This document shows, one piece after another, positions 1-15,100 of a stretch of DNA of 64,000 bases. The stretch is from Blattamonas nauphoetae (Eukaryota > Preaxostyla > Oxymonadida): the NCBI GenBank assembly GCA_033064195.1, contig JARBJD010000001.1:434001-498000 (forward strand), in the 5' to 3' direction. The notes below the pieces were generated by a model. The model ran no database searches, was not told the DNA's origin, and was given only the letters and a program-made list of their open reading frames with translations. Positions within the stretch are counted from its first letter, which is position 1. Each line of letters starts with the position of its first letter. The position numbers and the translations under genes are program-made.

Positions 1-3000
1 GTCCCATCTGGGTGATTTGATCCGTCCTGCCCAGACAGATTGATGTTGTTGACATCTGGAGTAATTGATCCAGTCCCGGGACTGTCGACCAGTCTGGAAT
101 GATGAGGACTGTCATCGGACGGGCGTGATAAAGTTTGTTGATCACGCGCTGAATGAGTGGTATTGGTGGGAAGGCGTAAACACAATCTTCCGCCGTCCAA
201 TCCTGTAAGAGGGCATTTGTGCCCTGGGACTCTTCCTCCCTCATCAGACTCCAGTAGCGAGTCACCTTCCTGTTGCTTACAGATGCAAACGCGTCTATGG
301 TTGGTCTGATGTGTAAACTGTTGATTAGTTGGGTGAAGACCTCCGTTTTGAGAGTGAAGTCTGATGAATCTCTCATTCTTGAGAGACGATCCGCAACTGA
401 ATTGTTTTCGCCGGCAATGTGCTCGGCCCAGAGGCGGCATTGAAAACGGTGTGCCTCGTTGAAGAGGGCTCTGAAGATTGTTAGTAGCGAGAGACATGTG
501 CTCTTGCGATTGATATTTGACACTACTGTAGTGTTGTCTGATATCACCAGGATATCGTCGCCTGGGATTATCTGATTTGCCGCAATCCCTTCCGTCAGAC
601 CCATCAGTACGGCTTGGGCTTCGCGATGGTTGCTTGTGTAGTCTTTCCCGTCGACGAAGTGATCTTGCCAGTGTCTGACAACCTTTCCTCTCTTCCACAC
701 AACGCCGACGCCCCACTCGCTGGCGTCGGTCGTCATGGAGACGGTGTGACAGAATGGTCTGATTGATCTTGACATTTGCTTCATGAGGTGTGAATCCCAC
801 CATGCGAGCTCTTCGAACACAACTTCTGACATCAGGTCCATCTCTCCGTAACCACCCCTCGTGACTAGTGTCTCTTTCCATGCGACCATCTCGCGAGTAT
901 TGAAATGCGCGCGGTCGTCTGCAAATGCGAGCGCTTGAAGTTTGCCCACAAGAGATGCCATCGTGTGAGCCCTCGTCCTGACTCCTTTCTTGTGTTGTTG
1001 AATTCTCTCCCTGACCGTCTGTGCAATCTTCCTTCGTTTCGCTTCTTCCACGGCGACTGTCATTTCTATCGCATTCCACTCGAAGCCTAGATATTGTCCC
1101 ACTTGTGTTGGCTCCATCCTTGACTTCGCCGCGTTGATCGTGAAACCCAACCGACGAAGTTCCGCTGCTACTGCTCTTGCATTCCTTGCTGCAGAATCTC
1201 TTGAGCTGCCGAAGATTATGAAATCGTCGAGGTAAGCCACAATTGGGAAGAGTGGGCGGAACTTCGCGATGATTGGGCGCATTATTTTCGTAAACGTCCT
1301 CGGTGCCGATGTTAAACCGAAGCAGAGAGTTGTTTGAACGTAATCTATCCCGTCGACCCTGAAGCCGAAGTACGGGATACTCTCCTGTGAAGAGAAACGT
1401 GTAAATATGCGTGCGTGAGATCTAGAGTGCAAAACCATATTCCCTGGTCATCGTCCTTGCCACCGTTGTGGCTCCCTCCATCTTGAAATGATGTTTGACG
1501 ACGTGATCGTTTATCCCTCTGCAATCGAGGATCCTCCTCCAATCCCCGTCCCTCTTGGGGATCACGAATGTTGCACTGTATGCTTTTACCTCTCCATCTT
1601 CTGCCTTGCGAATGACCAGTTGACTTAACTCCTCTGTGAGCAGGAGCTGAAGAGCCTGGGTCTCCCTGACTCCCTGGTGAATTTCTACGGGGTACCCCGC
1701 GCTTGTCGGTGGGCCACTCTCGGACCATTCGACTTCCACGCCTTCTTTGATCAATTTTTCCAGATTGTACTCCCTCCACGCCTCTGCAAAGAACTTTGTT
1801 CTCCCACCCATGAGATGGGGTGAATCTTCCTTTCCTTCCTGATCTATTGCTTCTTCGACCACTTCCGTTGGCCTGGGGATGGTTGTCTCCGTGATGACAT
1901 TCTCGAACCGTCGGGGCGTGGTTCGTTTCGTTGTTGGAATGCATTCTGAGATTGTTGTTGTCCTCTGGATTGATTGTACCGCCCCTGTGCGGGGCCCTCG
2001 CGAAAAAAGCGTTGTCGTCGTTGCCAGTCCTCTTTCCTCTCATCCAACCTCTTCCGAGTTTTCATTTTTAACTGGTCAATGTATTCCTGCTGTAACATCA
2101 TCGATTCCTGCCGGGCACTATCTTGCATCGGTGCGACATCTAATTTCATGACGTGAGCCAAGCGAGCATCGTACGTACGCTTCACAATCTCGCCTGCTTT
2201 AAGGGTCATCAATTCGACGATGCGTGTCTTCTCCATATTGTCCGTGTGTTGTAATAAGGATCCAGTACCTAATTTTACGAGGTGGAAAGCCTCCCTTTCG
2301 ATGCCCTTCAGCGTATTGTTAAGCGGGTTTGGTCTCCGGCTCATGTTTTCCTTGACTGCGTCGGGATACATCGAGTATGACTCCCCGATGGCCGCCATCC
2401 GTTCTTTTATTTCATCTTCGTCCTCTGGGTTCCATGTAAAGGTTGGTAGTCTTCTGACCATCTCATTCAGTCCCTGAATTGCATATTCTTCATAATCCTC
2501 TGTGTCAGAACCATCTCTATCTCTGCGCTCCTCAAGGTCCCTTGCGTGTTCTTCCGTTGTTCCCCCCTCAGATGCCGGAGGATCAGCCCACCTGATTCGT
2601 TGGTGGTGCCGCAAGTTTTGGTACGGCGCGGGGGTGATTCGTCGGCCGGACTCCGGCCCCGGTGACACCGATCGAGAAAACGACGGAATATAAGGCGCTG
2701 CTGTTTGTTGCCCCTGGGCTGTGAGCCAAGTGCTCTCATGCGGAGCGAGTCGGAGCCATTCTTGAGAGTCTGCCCCAACAATCTTGTCAACAGCGGCGGA
2801 CATTAACCGGGCAATATGAAAAAATGGTCCCAAGGCCAATTCTGCCCCTGGAGGCACAATAAACGTACCATAGCGCTGAAGCGTCTCCTGATCCCCGTCG
2901 TGGAGTGCTGAAAGCGCATTGGTGAATTCCTGTCGAAGGTTGAACAGATCGTTTATGTGCGGTCTTATCGTCTCCAAAGAGGCATGTACCGCATCTATCT

Positions 3001-3050
3001 TACCCTGATTCGCGTCTGACATTCAAGCTTGATATGTTGCTAACAATTTT
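1..3050 (-). mobile_element. DIRS-like retroelement, broken, cut by left window edge
   Basis: This is a retrotransposon remnant read on the minus strand. Its parts in order are a gag-like ORF (about 1844-3022), a reverse transcriptase region (about 1000-1862) with a YLDD catalytic box, and an RNase H-like region continuing towards base 1. After the RNase H region there is an IDAFAS...YW block of the kind I associate with DIRS/Ngaro tyrosine-recombinase elements rather than Ty3 or Ty1 (family knowledge). The recombinase and the far end lie outside the window or are absent. It looks broken, with at least two or three interruptions of the pol region, and is probably moderately old. It abuts the kinesin gene but does not appear to cut it. 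The right boundary near 3050 is approximate because no terminal repeat is visible. Confidence 0.75.
1844..3022 (-). CDS. gag-like ORF of the DIRS-like element
   Basis: A 392-residue open frame lies directly upstream of the reverse transcriptase region and overlaps it slightly, the usual ORF1-pol arrangement of these elements. The middle is acidic and rich in charged helices. The last ~80 residues are rich in R, Q, S and G and could bind nucleic acid, but no CCHC zinc knuckle is visible. I assign it as gag-like by position and composition, not by sequence similarity. It is part of the fossil element described above. Confidence 0.55.
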   Translation of the reverse strand: MSDANQGKIDAVHASLETIRPHINDLFNLRQEFTNALSALHDGDQETLQRYGTFIVPPGAELALGPFFHIARLMSAAVDKIVGADSQEWLRLAPHESTWLTAQGQQTAAPYIPSFSRSVSPGPESGRRITPAPYQNLRHHQRIRWADPPASEGGTTEEHARDLEERRDRDGSDTEDYEEYAIQGLNEMVRRLPTFTWNPEDEDEIKERMAAIGESYSMYPDAVKENMSRRPNPLNNTLKGIEREAFHLVKLGTGSLLQHTDNMEKTRIVELMTLKAGEIVKRTYDARLAHVMKLDVAPMQDSARQESMMLQQEYIDQLKMKTRKRLDERKEDWQRRQRFFREGPAQGRYNQSRGQQQSQNAFQQRNEPRPDGSRMSSRRQPSPGQRKWSKKQ

Positions 3051-3264
3051 TAGGAGTAACAAGGGGTTGATCGATTCTATCAATTAAACAACAGTTTTCA
3101 TTCATAATTGCGTCATTATTGCTTGATATTACAACAATTCACGGATATTATACTCAATATTTCTTCATCTCGGAATGAGATGGCCATTAATCGGAGATCA
3201 CTGAAGAGTGATCAAACCACTTCAAAACCGAACTTCTGTTCAACGTCTCATCTCACCTTAACAA

Positions 3265-5467
<2,203 letters not shown>

Positions 5468-5746
5468 TTTTAGCATAATTTTCAATTTTTTCTTTTGCAT
5501 GTCACCTATTCATCGTTGAATGCTTTGAATTGTGTCTTGACAAAGAGAAAAGCTTTAGTTTGGATAAGAAAGGGGTGAGGGAAACAAGGTAAGGATAAAT
5601 AAAACATTCAATGAATTATGAGAAGCTGTACACATGTGCGAGGTGAAGATCTGGTTTTGCTAAGAAATGAAGAGATAGGTGAGTTGTGTGAGCCAATGAA
5701 TCACGAATAATGAAAACATTTATTGCGAAAGATGGATAGGAAGTGA

Positions 5747-7315
5747 TCAATTTCTGATTTTCGACCTCCATTGAGTGAATAGATTGATTTGACCCTGGAC
5801 TGGTGGTAGTTTCTCTCCACGCTTAATCCACTCCTGCATCTGCCGATAAACAACAAGATATTTCTCGGTAAAGAGTGACCTTTCCAATAATTCCTCAGGG
5901 ACGATGTGTGTCCATCCATCAGTCACCCATGGATGGCAGATGGCCTCTGCAGGTGTCAAACGTGTGGCTGGGTTTTTGTCGAGGAGAAGAAGCAGAAAAT
6001 GTTGCAGGAGTGTAAGTTTTTGCCGTTGTTCGACAGGGAGATGAGCTTCATCAATGTCATCTTGCTCGTCAGGAAATCGAACAGGGTTGTTTTGAATATC
6101 AGAAAAAAGATCAAGTTCAGATTCATTCATGAACGGAAGACGCCCATAGGACATCAGATACACAGAAACACCTGCTGCCCAGATATCAACAGGTGGACCT
6201 TTGTACGGTTCCATTGAGCACACCTCGGGTGAAAAGAAGGGATATGTACCAACAGTACTTTCTAGTTCTTCATCAAAGTCTGAGAGTTCAATAGCACATC
6301 CAAAATCACCGACTTTGAGCTGGCCGTTTGAGGTGACGAGGATGTTCTCGGGTTTGATGTCTCGATGAATAATGTTGTGCTGGTGCATGAAGTGAAGGGC
6401 AGGGAGGAGTTGGCGAGTGTAGTGTTGGACAATTTTTTGAGAAAGAGGAGAGAATGGACCCTCGCCTGTCATGATCGAGCCACCTTCAGCAAGCTCTTGA
6501 ACAAGGAAGAGTTTTGAAGTTTCAGGACTGTCAATCACATTGTACAATCTGGTGATATTGGGGTGATTCAAGGTTGACAAGATGCGGATTTCCGTTTGAA
6601 GTTTGTTCCATTCATTTGACATTCCAATTCTTTTTTTTCTGAGCATATCCTTGCTTAGAATCTTCATTGCCTAAGAAAAGAGATCAGAAAGAAAAAGAGA
6701 TACAAAGCGCATTCTCGTTCGAGCATCTTCAACAAGGATCACTTTGCCAAACGATCCTTTTCCAATGGTCTTTTTTTCAATGAATTGGTTGTACATCTTC
6801 ATTCCATTTGGGAGATAACTCTTTGTTAATGTGTCCGTGTAAACAGTTTCGGCGGCTGCATCATTGATCGACTGGTAGTTTTGAATTGAATTCAAATCGA
6901 TTTGTCCAGAGTACCCTGAGAAACTCATATGAGCGTCTGTTTCGACATCATCTGTGTCAACAAGTTCAGTAAACTCATTTCTTTCAAGTGGAACAAATTC
7001 AACGCATGTTTGGTCTTTTCTGAATCCTGAACGGCCCAGTTCTTCTTTTCCGATCTCTGAATCACTGCTTGACTGCTCATCGACGAATGTCACATCATCT
7101 GAGGTGTGAGCTGGAAAAATTGGTTTTTGAACAGGTTTGGGTGCTGCAGGTTTGGCTTTTGCTACTTTCGGCCGAGTTTTAGCGGCAGTTTTTGGTTTCT
7201 TTGGTGAAGAGGTTTTTGGAGAGGATTGAATCGGTGACTTAGGGTTTTCTTTGGGTGAATCTTTTGTCGTTGATGATTTGTTTCTAGGGCTAGGTAGGGG
7301 TTTCTTGGGGTCCAT
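5747..7315 (-). CDS. CaMKK-like serine/threonine protein kinase
   Basis: This is a protein kinase of about 511 residues. Residues 1-170 are low-complexity (P, K, S, T rich, then acidic). The kinase domain follows: glycine loop GKGSFGKV near 185, AMK with the ATP-binding lysine near 207, catalytic HRDIKPEN near 306, DFG near 328, and a VGTYPFFSPE activation segment. The GPPVDIWAAGVSVYLM and HPWVTDGW blocks resemble calcium/calmodulin-dependent kinase kinases and fungal SAK1/ELM1 kinases, which phosphorylate AMPK-type kinases. One 33-nt intron (6671-6703) lies between the glycine loop and the AMK strand and joins in frame. ATG at 7315 lies 61 bp from the divergent TBC start, so both promoters share that gap. 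Substrate is unknown; subfamily assignment is moderate. Confidence 0.85.
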
Positions 7316-7376
7316 GTTTCGAGGAACGAGAACGAGAGAAAAAAAAATTATATTTCAGGAAGAAAGCCCGGATCTG

Positions 7377-9279
7377 ATGAGTTCGAATGCAGATCAAGCT
7401 GGAAGGGTTCAAACCACAATTGGACCTGCACCATCTCCAGATGCTTCGGCACAACGTCCAAAGCGCGTCGACCGCTACGGCTTTCGCATTGACCAGTATG
7501 GACCAATTATTGCGACATTACCCTCACTGAACATTCATTCAACTTCTCTTCAATTAGATTAACTGAAGTAAAGCCTGACGAAAAAGCTCGACAAACTGAA
7601 CTTAGACGAGTGAAGAAATGGCAGGCCATGTTTCGCGATTGGGATCGTTTTTCTACAAAAAATCTCAAAAAAGTTTGACTATTTTGTGCATTTTGATGTG
7701 ATCATAACAATTTTTTCTGTTTCTTAACATGAACAGCTTAAACAACGTGTCAGAAAAGGAATTCCGGATAAGATCCGAGGAGAAGCATGGTGGAAATTGG
7801 CTGATGTTGATTCATTTGTCAATACCAAACTAAAAAATGTTGTTTTTGAGGTATTTTTCCATTATTTTCGACAAATTTTCATTTCACATCAAATCGCAGG
7901 ATCTACTGGCCATACCATCCGAACATGATGAACAGATTAGAAAAGATATCACCAGAACATTTCCAGAGCATGCAGATCTATCACCAACTTCCATTTCCTC
8001 AGAGGAAGGAGATTCGACGGGGTCTGAACTTTCTTTTCTTCATTGCCAGAGCTACAAAGCTCCTACATACATTGCACGCTTATGCCGTCTATGATCCTTC
8101 GCTGGGCTACTGTCAAGGCATTGCTTTCATTGCAGCTTGCCTGAACATGTATTTCTCAGCTCATCATTCTTTCGTCCTCCTCACTCGTTTATTTGACTCA
8201 ACCCCTCCTAATAACAAGGTTTTATCATTTCCTTTGATAATCATCTACTCAAGTCACTTCCAAAATATGGTCTTCGTGGCATGTACATCGCAGACTTTCC
8301 AATGCTTGATGCCAGCCTCTTCGTCTTTGAATCATTACTCAAACAATTCTGTAAATCCGAATACGCACACCTTCACTTCCTTGCTGCGAACTCGCCCATT
8401 ATTCCATCCTCTGGTATTGATTGGGAACTAAAGCCGGTCTCTCATCTTCATCGTTCTTCATGTCTCTAGCCACCATTGTCAGTTCAAAAAGAAAGAGCGA
8501 AAAACTCTCCTCTTCTCTGTGGTGAGATGGTCAGGGTATTTGCGAACCAATGGTTCCTCACACTCTTTTTCTATGCCTTCCCATTCCGTACGTGCATCCG
8601 AATCCTGGATTGCTTCATCGCCGACGGAACAAAAGCCCTTTTCCGCGTAGCACTTGCCTTCATCCAGTTAATTGGAAGTCTTTTCTCTTTTATTTTCATC
8701 TTCTCAGCACCTCTCAAAAAGTACAAGTCATTCGAAGAACTTCTTCCTGCCCTCCTGCGAGAATTCCAACCGATCCGAGGTGACGGGGACATGCTCATCA
8801 AAACTGCTTATTCCTTCTCCCTCTCTCATCGCCATGTTGAACGAAGCTTGGCTGCTTTTTGGAAGGCACAGGGGAAGTCACCCAAGAAACTGTGGGATGT
8901 GAGTGTCCAGGATCCCCCTCTGACTGGACAAGTTAAAACTGATCCGCAGCCAACACAAGACAACTTGGAAGGGGACAATCTGAGAGAACAGAAGGAAATT
9001 GATGAAAACGTGAGGAGAGAAGAAGAACCGAAAGATGGAACAGAGATGGAAGAAGCGCCGAAAGAGGAGACAAAGATGGAAGAAGAAGCGCCGAAAGAGG
9101 AGACAAAGATGGAAGAAGAAGCGCCGAAAGAGGAGACAAAGATGGAAGAAGAGAAAGAAGTGAAGGAAGAGACAGAGGAAGATGAGAAGAAAGATGAAGA
9201 GGAAAATGAAAAGGCTTCTGAACAGAAAGGAGAAGACAAAGTCGACGAGGAGAGGCAAGAAGGAACATCACTTGGATGA
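7377..9279 (+). CDS. TBC-domain Rab GTPase-activating protein
   Basis: This is a predicted RabGAP of about 533 residues acting in membrane traffic. The pre-domain DRYGFRIDQ resembles TBC1D10-like proteins. The TBC domain shows GIPDKIRGEAWW, the arginine-finger motif DITRTFPEH, the glutamine-finger motif LGYCQGIAFI, and a C-terminal FANQWFLTLF...FRVALAF stretch. Both catalytic fingers are present, so it should be active (inference). The C-terminus is a Glu/Lys-rich tail with about three tandem APKEETKMEEE-type repeats (around 9055-9160). Seven introns are needed: 7496-7557, 7673-7736, 7851-7899, 8022-8049, 8219-8253, 8437-8469 and 8678-8707, of 62, 64, 49, 28, 35, 33 and 30 nt. All are GT-AG and keep frame. 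It shares a 61-bp divergent promoter gap with the kinase. Confidence 0.85.
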
Positions 9280-9392
9280 AAATTCATGCTTTCAGAATTT
9301 TTCTTTCGCTTTGTGTCATATCACTTTTTTGTTCGTTTTCATTCAAGGTCTCTCGAAATCCCCACACTTTTTGATTCTTTCATCTTTCTTTG

Positions 9393-11762
9393 ATGACATT
9401 TCCTATACTATTATTGTATATTCACTCAACACATGCATATGAAGTTGATCTAACTGAAGCTACAGTTCATACTCTCAAGGCATATCCATCCATCCGCTAC
9501 TTCAACAATTCTGCTGTCATCGGTCATTCTGTTCCAAAAAAGACAATACATGCCATACTGATTGATGCATACACTCAAGAGAGATTTGATGAGATTACTG
9601 GCAAAAATTACCTCTCAAATCTGAATAGAAAAGAATATTTTGCTGTTTTACTCAACTCAACTCTCTTCACAACCACAAATCTAAAAATACTGGAAGATCT
9701 TGGAACTGTTGCTTCAGTCGTGGTTGTAGATGATCCAAATTATTCACAACAATCGGATTATCTCCCTCCAACCCAAAACTGTGACTCGAAATCCATGAGA
9801 GTTGGGGATGTTCACTACTCCAGCGAATACGAATGGAACCCCGACGGAAACCTACTCCTCGAGTCGAAGTTTTCGATACACATTGCATACACATCTCACA
9901 ATTCATATCTACACTTCTTAAAGGCAGTCAAGCACAACCAAAACAATGCGTTCTCCAGTAACAGACCTCTCATCAGGATGAGTGTTTCTGATACAGTTGT
10001 CGGGTCGGGAAATGCTTTTCGATGCTTTAATGAAAGTCTGATTTGTTTTCTCTTCTGATCCCATCCAGATGAATGCGAACCTCTCAACGATCGGGTCCTT
10101 TATGGAACGATTGGGCCAATCAATGTATCTTCATTTGCATTCATTTTCTTTTTAGAACACGACGCGATATGTGTTTTTAACTGCTCCAATGGACACACGA
10201 ACGCCATTCTCTGGGTTTGCTCGTGGGGCCTCTGCTGAAGTATCGTCCACAGCAGCACTCCTTGGAGCCATCCAAACGATTTCGGAATTTATTCATGCCA
10301 AAGCAAATGCTTCAGGACTCGATCCAAACACTGAAATTACAAACCCATCATTCTTCAGCCGTACTCTCGCTTTTGGGTTCTTTCCTGGAACCAACTTTGG
10401 AAATTTCGGAGCTAAAAAGTTTCTTTGTAACATTTATCTTCGAAATAAACCAACGGCAAATCATCAATCGAACGAACCAACTTTCAACAATCAATCAACA
10501 ACACGGGCATCCCTACGCAAGCACCGATCGTCATCCAGCGAAAAGATCAACAAAAGAGTGAAGGCAAAGTGGCTCATGGATCGTTTTTCTGAAGAAAAAG
10601 CAGGGATAGAGAACAACGATCCCCTCACGCAAATCTCTCGAGCTTCAGATTACGCCAACCTGACTGTTGACCGGATTGACTCTCTGATTTCAATCGGCCA
10701 TCTTTCAATTCCCACTCCTCCTTCGAAGACAACCAAACTTTTCATTCACGCTGAGCACACAGCTGATTCAACCGCCCTTCAAGCAACAATGAAAAATGCG
10801 GCAGATGCAGCGAAGACAAAGCTGGCGATGACAATCGATACAGAAACAGTCAGTACTCTGTTGACTCCGGGTATTCCCCCGTCGCCTGCTGGGGCTTTTG
10901 TGCAGGAACGAGAAGACATTCCAACGGTCCATCTCGCAACACACGGTTTGTTTTGACAATCTCACTCATATCTCAACCAGGACCAACATTCGACATGCCG
11001 TATTATCATTCTCATCTCGATCGATTCTACAATCTCGACGCGATATGTGACGCTTCGACGCTTGCCGCTCGCACAGCCCTTGTTCAACTTGGGATCCCAT
11101 CTGCTGAAGTTGATGTATCGAACATTAGTGGTATGTTCGCTTTTATTTTTGAACTTCTCCAGCGAATTGCACGGAGATTGGGCTGTTTATGGACTGTCAG
11201 ATCGACAATCCAAACTGTTCTCTGATCAAAGAGAGGTTCCAGATCAACACTCTCCCAGCAGACGATTTCCTCACTCATGACACATCGACGATTCCTCAAC
11301 TGGTATACACCAGTCATGTCAGTCTCAGCTCCGCCCTCACTGGGAGACTTCTCCAGAACTACACAGGTCGAATCGGGGGAAGCTGCACAAAGACAAGCGA
11401 TTGTAAGACAGGGGAGGTTTGTTCTTAACTTGTTATCAATCCTTCAGAGTTGCGAATTTGGGAAATGTGTGTATACCCCGCTCGCTTTCCACACTGTCTA
11501 CAGTCCACGAATTGCCTTTTCGTCGTCAATCGATGATTGGGTTCTCACGAATCAATGTTCGAGAGACTCGTCGAAGAACGATGATGACGAGCCTCTGTGG
11601 ATGGTGTCTGGGCTGTCGGGAGTGGAGTTCATGTTGGGGATTACCGCTCCGGCATTTCTGGAGACGACGATCCTCGTTGTCGGCATTGTGGTGTTTATCT
11701 TGTTGATCGGATTGGTGATCGTCCTCAGATGCTTCTTCAACAAGAAAATGAAGAAGGCGTAA
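9393..11762 (+). CDS. nicastrin-like gamma-secretase subunit
   Basis: This is a type I membrane glycoprotein of about 735 residues. It has a short signal peptide (MTFPILLLYIHSTHA), a large lumenal domain and one transmembrane helix near the C-terminus (LVVGIVVFILLIGLVIVL) followed by a short basic tail. Similarity to nicastrin, by eye, includes CEPLNDRVLY (animal CDPLSDYNVW), the APMDTRTPFSGFARGASAE block (a peptidase-like fold, catalytically dead in nicastrin) and a C-terminal YYHSHLDRFYNLD, matching the YYQSIYDTAENI region. Nicastrin gates substrates of gamma-secretase. Five introns, all very short: 10036-10068, 10125-10155, 10946-10980, 11131-11162 and 11417-11447 (31-35 nt); each restores frame. 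The start ATG at 9393 gives the signal peptide. A PEN-2 gene lies 44 kb away. Confidence 0.8.
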
Positions 11763-12149
11763 AACATTCACAAAGAGATCTGGTCTTCGACAAAAGAAAA
11801 CTGGGCATAATTCTGTGTATTGTCCATCTCGCCAACGAGAGTTCAAGACTCAAAGCAGATGAGACGTTCATCTTAACATCGAAGTTGTCTGCCTCTCAGA
11901 TCACACCGGAAAGATGAAATACAACCTCAGTCTCAGACAAGACGCGAAGATTTCACCAAGTATTGAGAAAAGAAACGTTCTGTTTGTTTTCACCTCATCA
12001 CTGCGTTCATGTTTTTTGCCCTCTCTCAAAGTCTCCCAAAACCCATGAGTAGAGAAAGAGTGTTTTGAAGAGTAGGATCGGCGAACATTCAATACAATGT
12101 GAAATGTATCTTAAACTCAAAAAAAAGAAAAAAAGAAAAAGTTGTGTGG
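11763..12149. other. intergenic gap between convergent genes
   Basis: This 387-bp gap separates the nicastrin-like gene from the end of the CAF-1-like gene, which run towards each other. An A-rich stretch near 12120-12140 may include 3'-end signals. I see no coding pattern, RNA gene or repeat in it. Confidence 0.5.
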
Positions 12150-15100
12150 TTATTCCATCTTGATTGGGGTGATTCGTTTCTTTTCTTTCGGTTTTGGGAC
12201 AGGACGAGGCGGTTCGAGGACACTCATCAGTGCTGTGACTGGTGGTGGCTGGACAGGACGAGGCTCAATCGCTGGTTGGGTCGGAGGTGTGTCTTTGTCT
12301 ATTACAGGAGGAGCGACTACTTCTTGTTCAAGTTTCGGAGAAACTTGGACGAGTTGGTTCATTTCTGAGAAATCCTGCTCCAATGTTAACTCTAATTCTG
12401 TAGTGTCGATCCCGAGAGCCAATGCTCGCTTCAAATCTAACTTTTTGGCTCGGATTGACCGCTCGAGAGACTTTATCTGTTTGTCCTTTGCAGTTTCTTC
12501 GCTTGCTGGTGGAGTGATTCCAGTTGCACGATTACGCGTTGATGAGTGTGTGTGTGAAGATCTTCTTTTGATTGGTTGTTCCTCTTTCTTTTCCGGCACA
12601 AGTTCAGTCGTGTTCGCAGGTGTGGTCATCTCATCCTGTCCTACGACACCAAATCCTGTTTTCTTTGTTGGGTGGAGAAGTGTTGAGAGGAGGTCAGGGA
12701 GAATGAATGTCACGTTCTTTGTTGGAAGTGTAGACATGTTGCCGTTGGAGAGCTTTGGCGATGAAGTCGGTGAGTTTTCGTTTGGAGTTGTATCGCCGTC
12801 CACGCCTGCGTTCGAGTCAGTCCCGAGAACGGCGGGCGTGAATGCATATGGACTGAGAAAGGCCGAGTTGACTAACGGCTCGGATGAGACAGCGACCTGT
12901 GGAATGATGTGTCCATTCTCTCGAACTTTCTCTCCTTCACTAATCAGCACAGGATCGTTCAGCTGTTCCATCTCTTTCCACTTTCGATTGCCGTTGATTG
13001 CATCGAGTGTTTCAATTAAACGAAAGATCTGGACACATTGGTTCCGTAAGTGCAACAGTTCGGGCATTGTGAGAGATTCGAGAGGAATCAAACTACAATT
13101 CGCGTGGGCTTTCAAAGAATGGGAGAGCTCTGTTGGGCCCATCTCTCCACTTTCCTCTTTCTCCTTGTCCAAGAAACTGTCGAGAGGCTCGATTGGTGGC
13201 TCTTCCTCTTCCAATGCGGTTAGAATAAAGTCTGGAAGCTCTCTTTCATCCTTCAAGAAGTCGCTGTCGCCCTCCTCTTCCTCATCTAGCTCATCGAGTC
13301 CAAACTGTGTTCGAAACTCTCTACAAACTCGGTATTTCTTATCTTTTGATTTGAACATCACCGATTTCAAAATATGCTGCAGTTTCACTCGTCGGAGACG
13401 GTTTTTGTAGAGCGGGTGTTTCTGCTCAAACAAATCAAACACAGCGTCTCTGTGTTTCGTGCCATCGGCCATTCGGACGAATTCTTTGAGCATATCTCCT
13501 TTCAGAAGACGCATGGCAGATTTTGGGATTCTGGAGACGGCAGAGGTGAGTTGGGAGGAGAAAGGAGAAAGGGGGTTTGTGAGTGTTTGTGAGATGGGGA
13601 GTGAGACGGTGTAATTCAGGCCTGTTCCTGGAAGAGAGGAGAGGACGAGTTTTGGAGTCAATTCTTGTTGCTTCTTCTCCTCTCGTAATCGTAGTCGTTC
13701 CATTTTCCGTTCTTCCTTTTCTCTTCTCTGTTGTTCCTTTTCTAAATTCCGTTTCGCTCTCTCTTTTCGTTTCTGCTCAGATTTCGGGATGGGGATGATG
13801 GAATAATTCGAGAGTGTTTTGAGGAGAGAGAAGAAAGCGTGGGCATCTCCATCCTGCACAGGGATGTTTTTCGGCTGGTCCTGAACAACATATTTCCATC
13901 CTGTTTGAGAGGACTGTGTCTGATCCAATGATAGTGGGATCTGTTCAAGAGGAATTCTTTGGTGAGAGGACGATGGATCACTATTGTCTGTCTGTTGGGT
14001 GTGCATCACCGCAACAGGAACTCTCGTCTTTTGGACATATTTGATCTGCCTGTCGTCCATGTCGTAGTTCTTTGAGACTGAGATGATCTGCATTTGTGTC
14101 ATGATGCTGCACTTCGATCTGTAGAAGAGGAGAGATCCAATCATCCGACCGGTCTTCTCCGAATCATCCGATTCATCGATGAACGAGTCCTTCTTTGTCG
14201 AACGCATCCTCTCCGTGTCGTTCTTCAACAATCTCAGTGCCTGAGTTGCTCCCTCTTTCTCAAACTGTTTTGTTGAATAAGAAAAAGATGAATCGGCACC
14301 AATGTCTTTTGGTGTTGGAGAAGGAGAAAGCGACGTTTTTGGGTGAGCTTTCGGTTCGGAATCAAACATGCTCAGAAAAGACCGTAAAAATTCAGTTGTT
14401 TGGGCTTTTGGATCTGGGTCTGACTTCATCTGATCAGACGTGGACTGAGAGAAGAGTTCAAGCGGAGGGGATTTCGCCAGATCTTCGGAAGAATAGTTGT
14501 CGATAGCGTCAGAATCCGAATCATCATCGTCTTGGATGATTCTGAGCTGTGTCCGTTTACCTGTTGTTGGAGTGATCATTGTTTCATACTCTTCTGAATC
14601 GTCCTCGACAAACACCCTTCTTTTCTGAGCTGTGTTGCCTTGGGGTGTGTGTGAAGGAGTTGGCTGATGATGTTCCAACTCTTCGTCTTTCATCATCCCC
14701 TGTTCAAAGTCTCCATCCTCCATGTCCGATGCACTGCTCCCGTCTGATGATCCCTCGTCTGTGAAGTCCGAATCATCCTCGGAAGAGTCCTCCTGAAGAC
14801 CAGCTCCAAAAATGGTGTTGATATGTGTTCGTGACACTCTTGGACTGACAGCTTCGAACTGTTCGTCCTCATCTGTTTCGTACTCGTCGAGGTTCGGATT
14901 CAAGTCTGACGAACTCGAATCTTCATCCAAATCAACTTCGTCGTCATCTCGCTGTTCGTCTGGTCGTTTTTGAGCGGCTTTCGCTGCCTCTTTTTCCAGT
15001 CGACGCTTCTCCTTCCGTTTTCGCTTCGCTTCTTCTCGAGCAGCTTTTGCTTTGATGGCTTTCTGTTCCGACTTCCACTCATCAGACGCCATCACTGTCT

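Noticed and set aside
12142-13410. 422-codon open frame on the + strand
   Set aside because: It is antisense to the CAF-1-like coding sequence, is low-complexity Ser-rich and starts and ends without gene signals; the minus-strand protein carries the recognisable acidic block.
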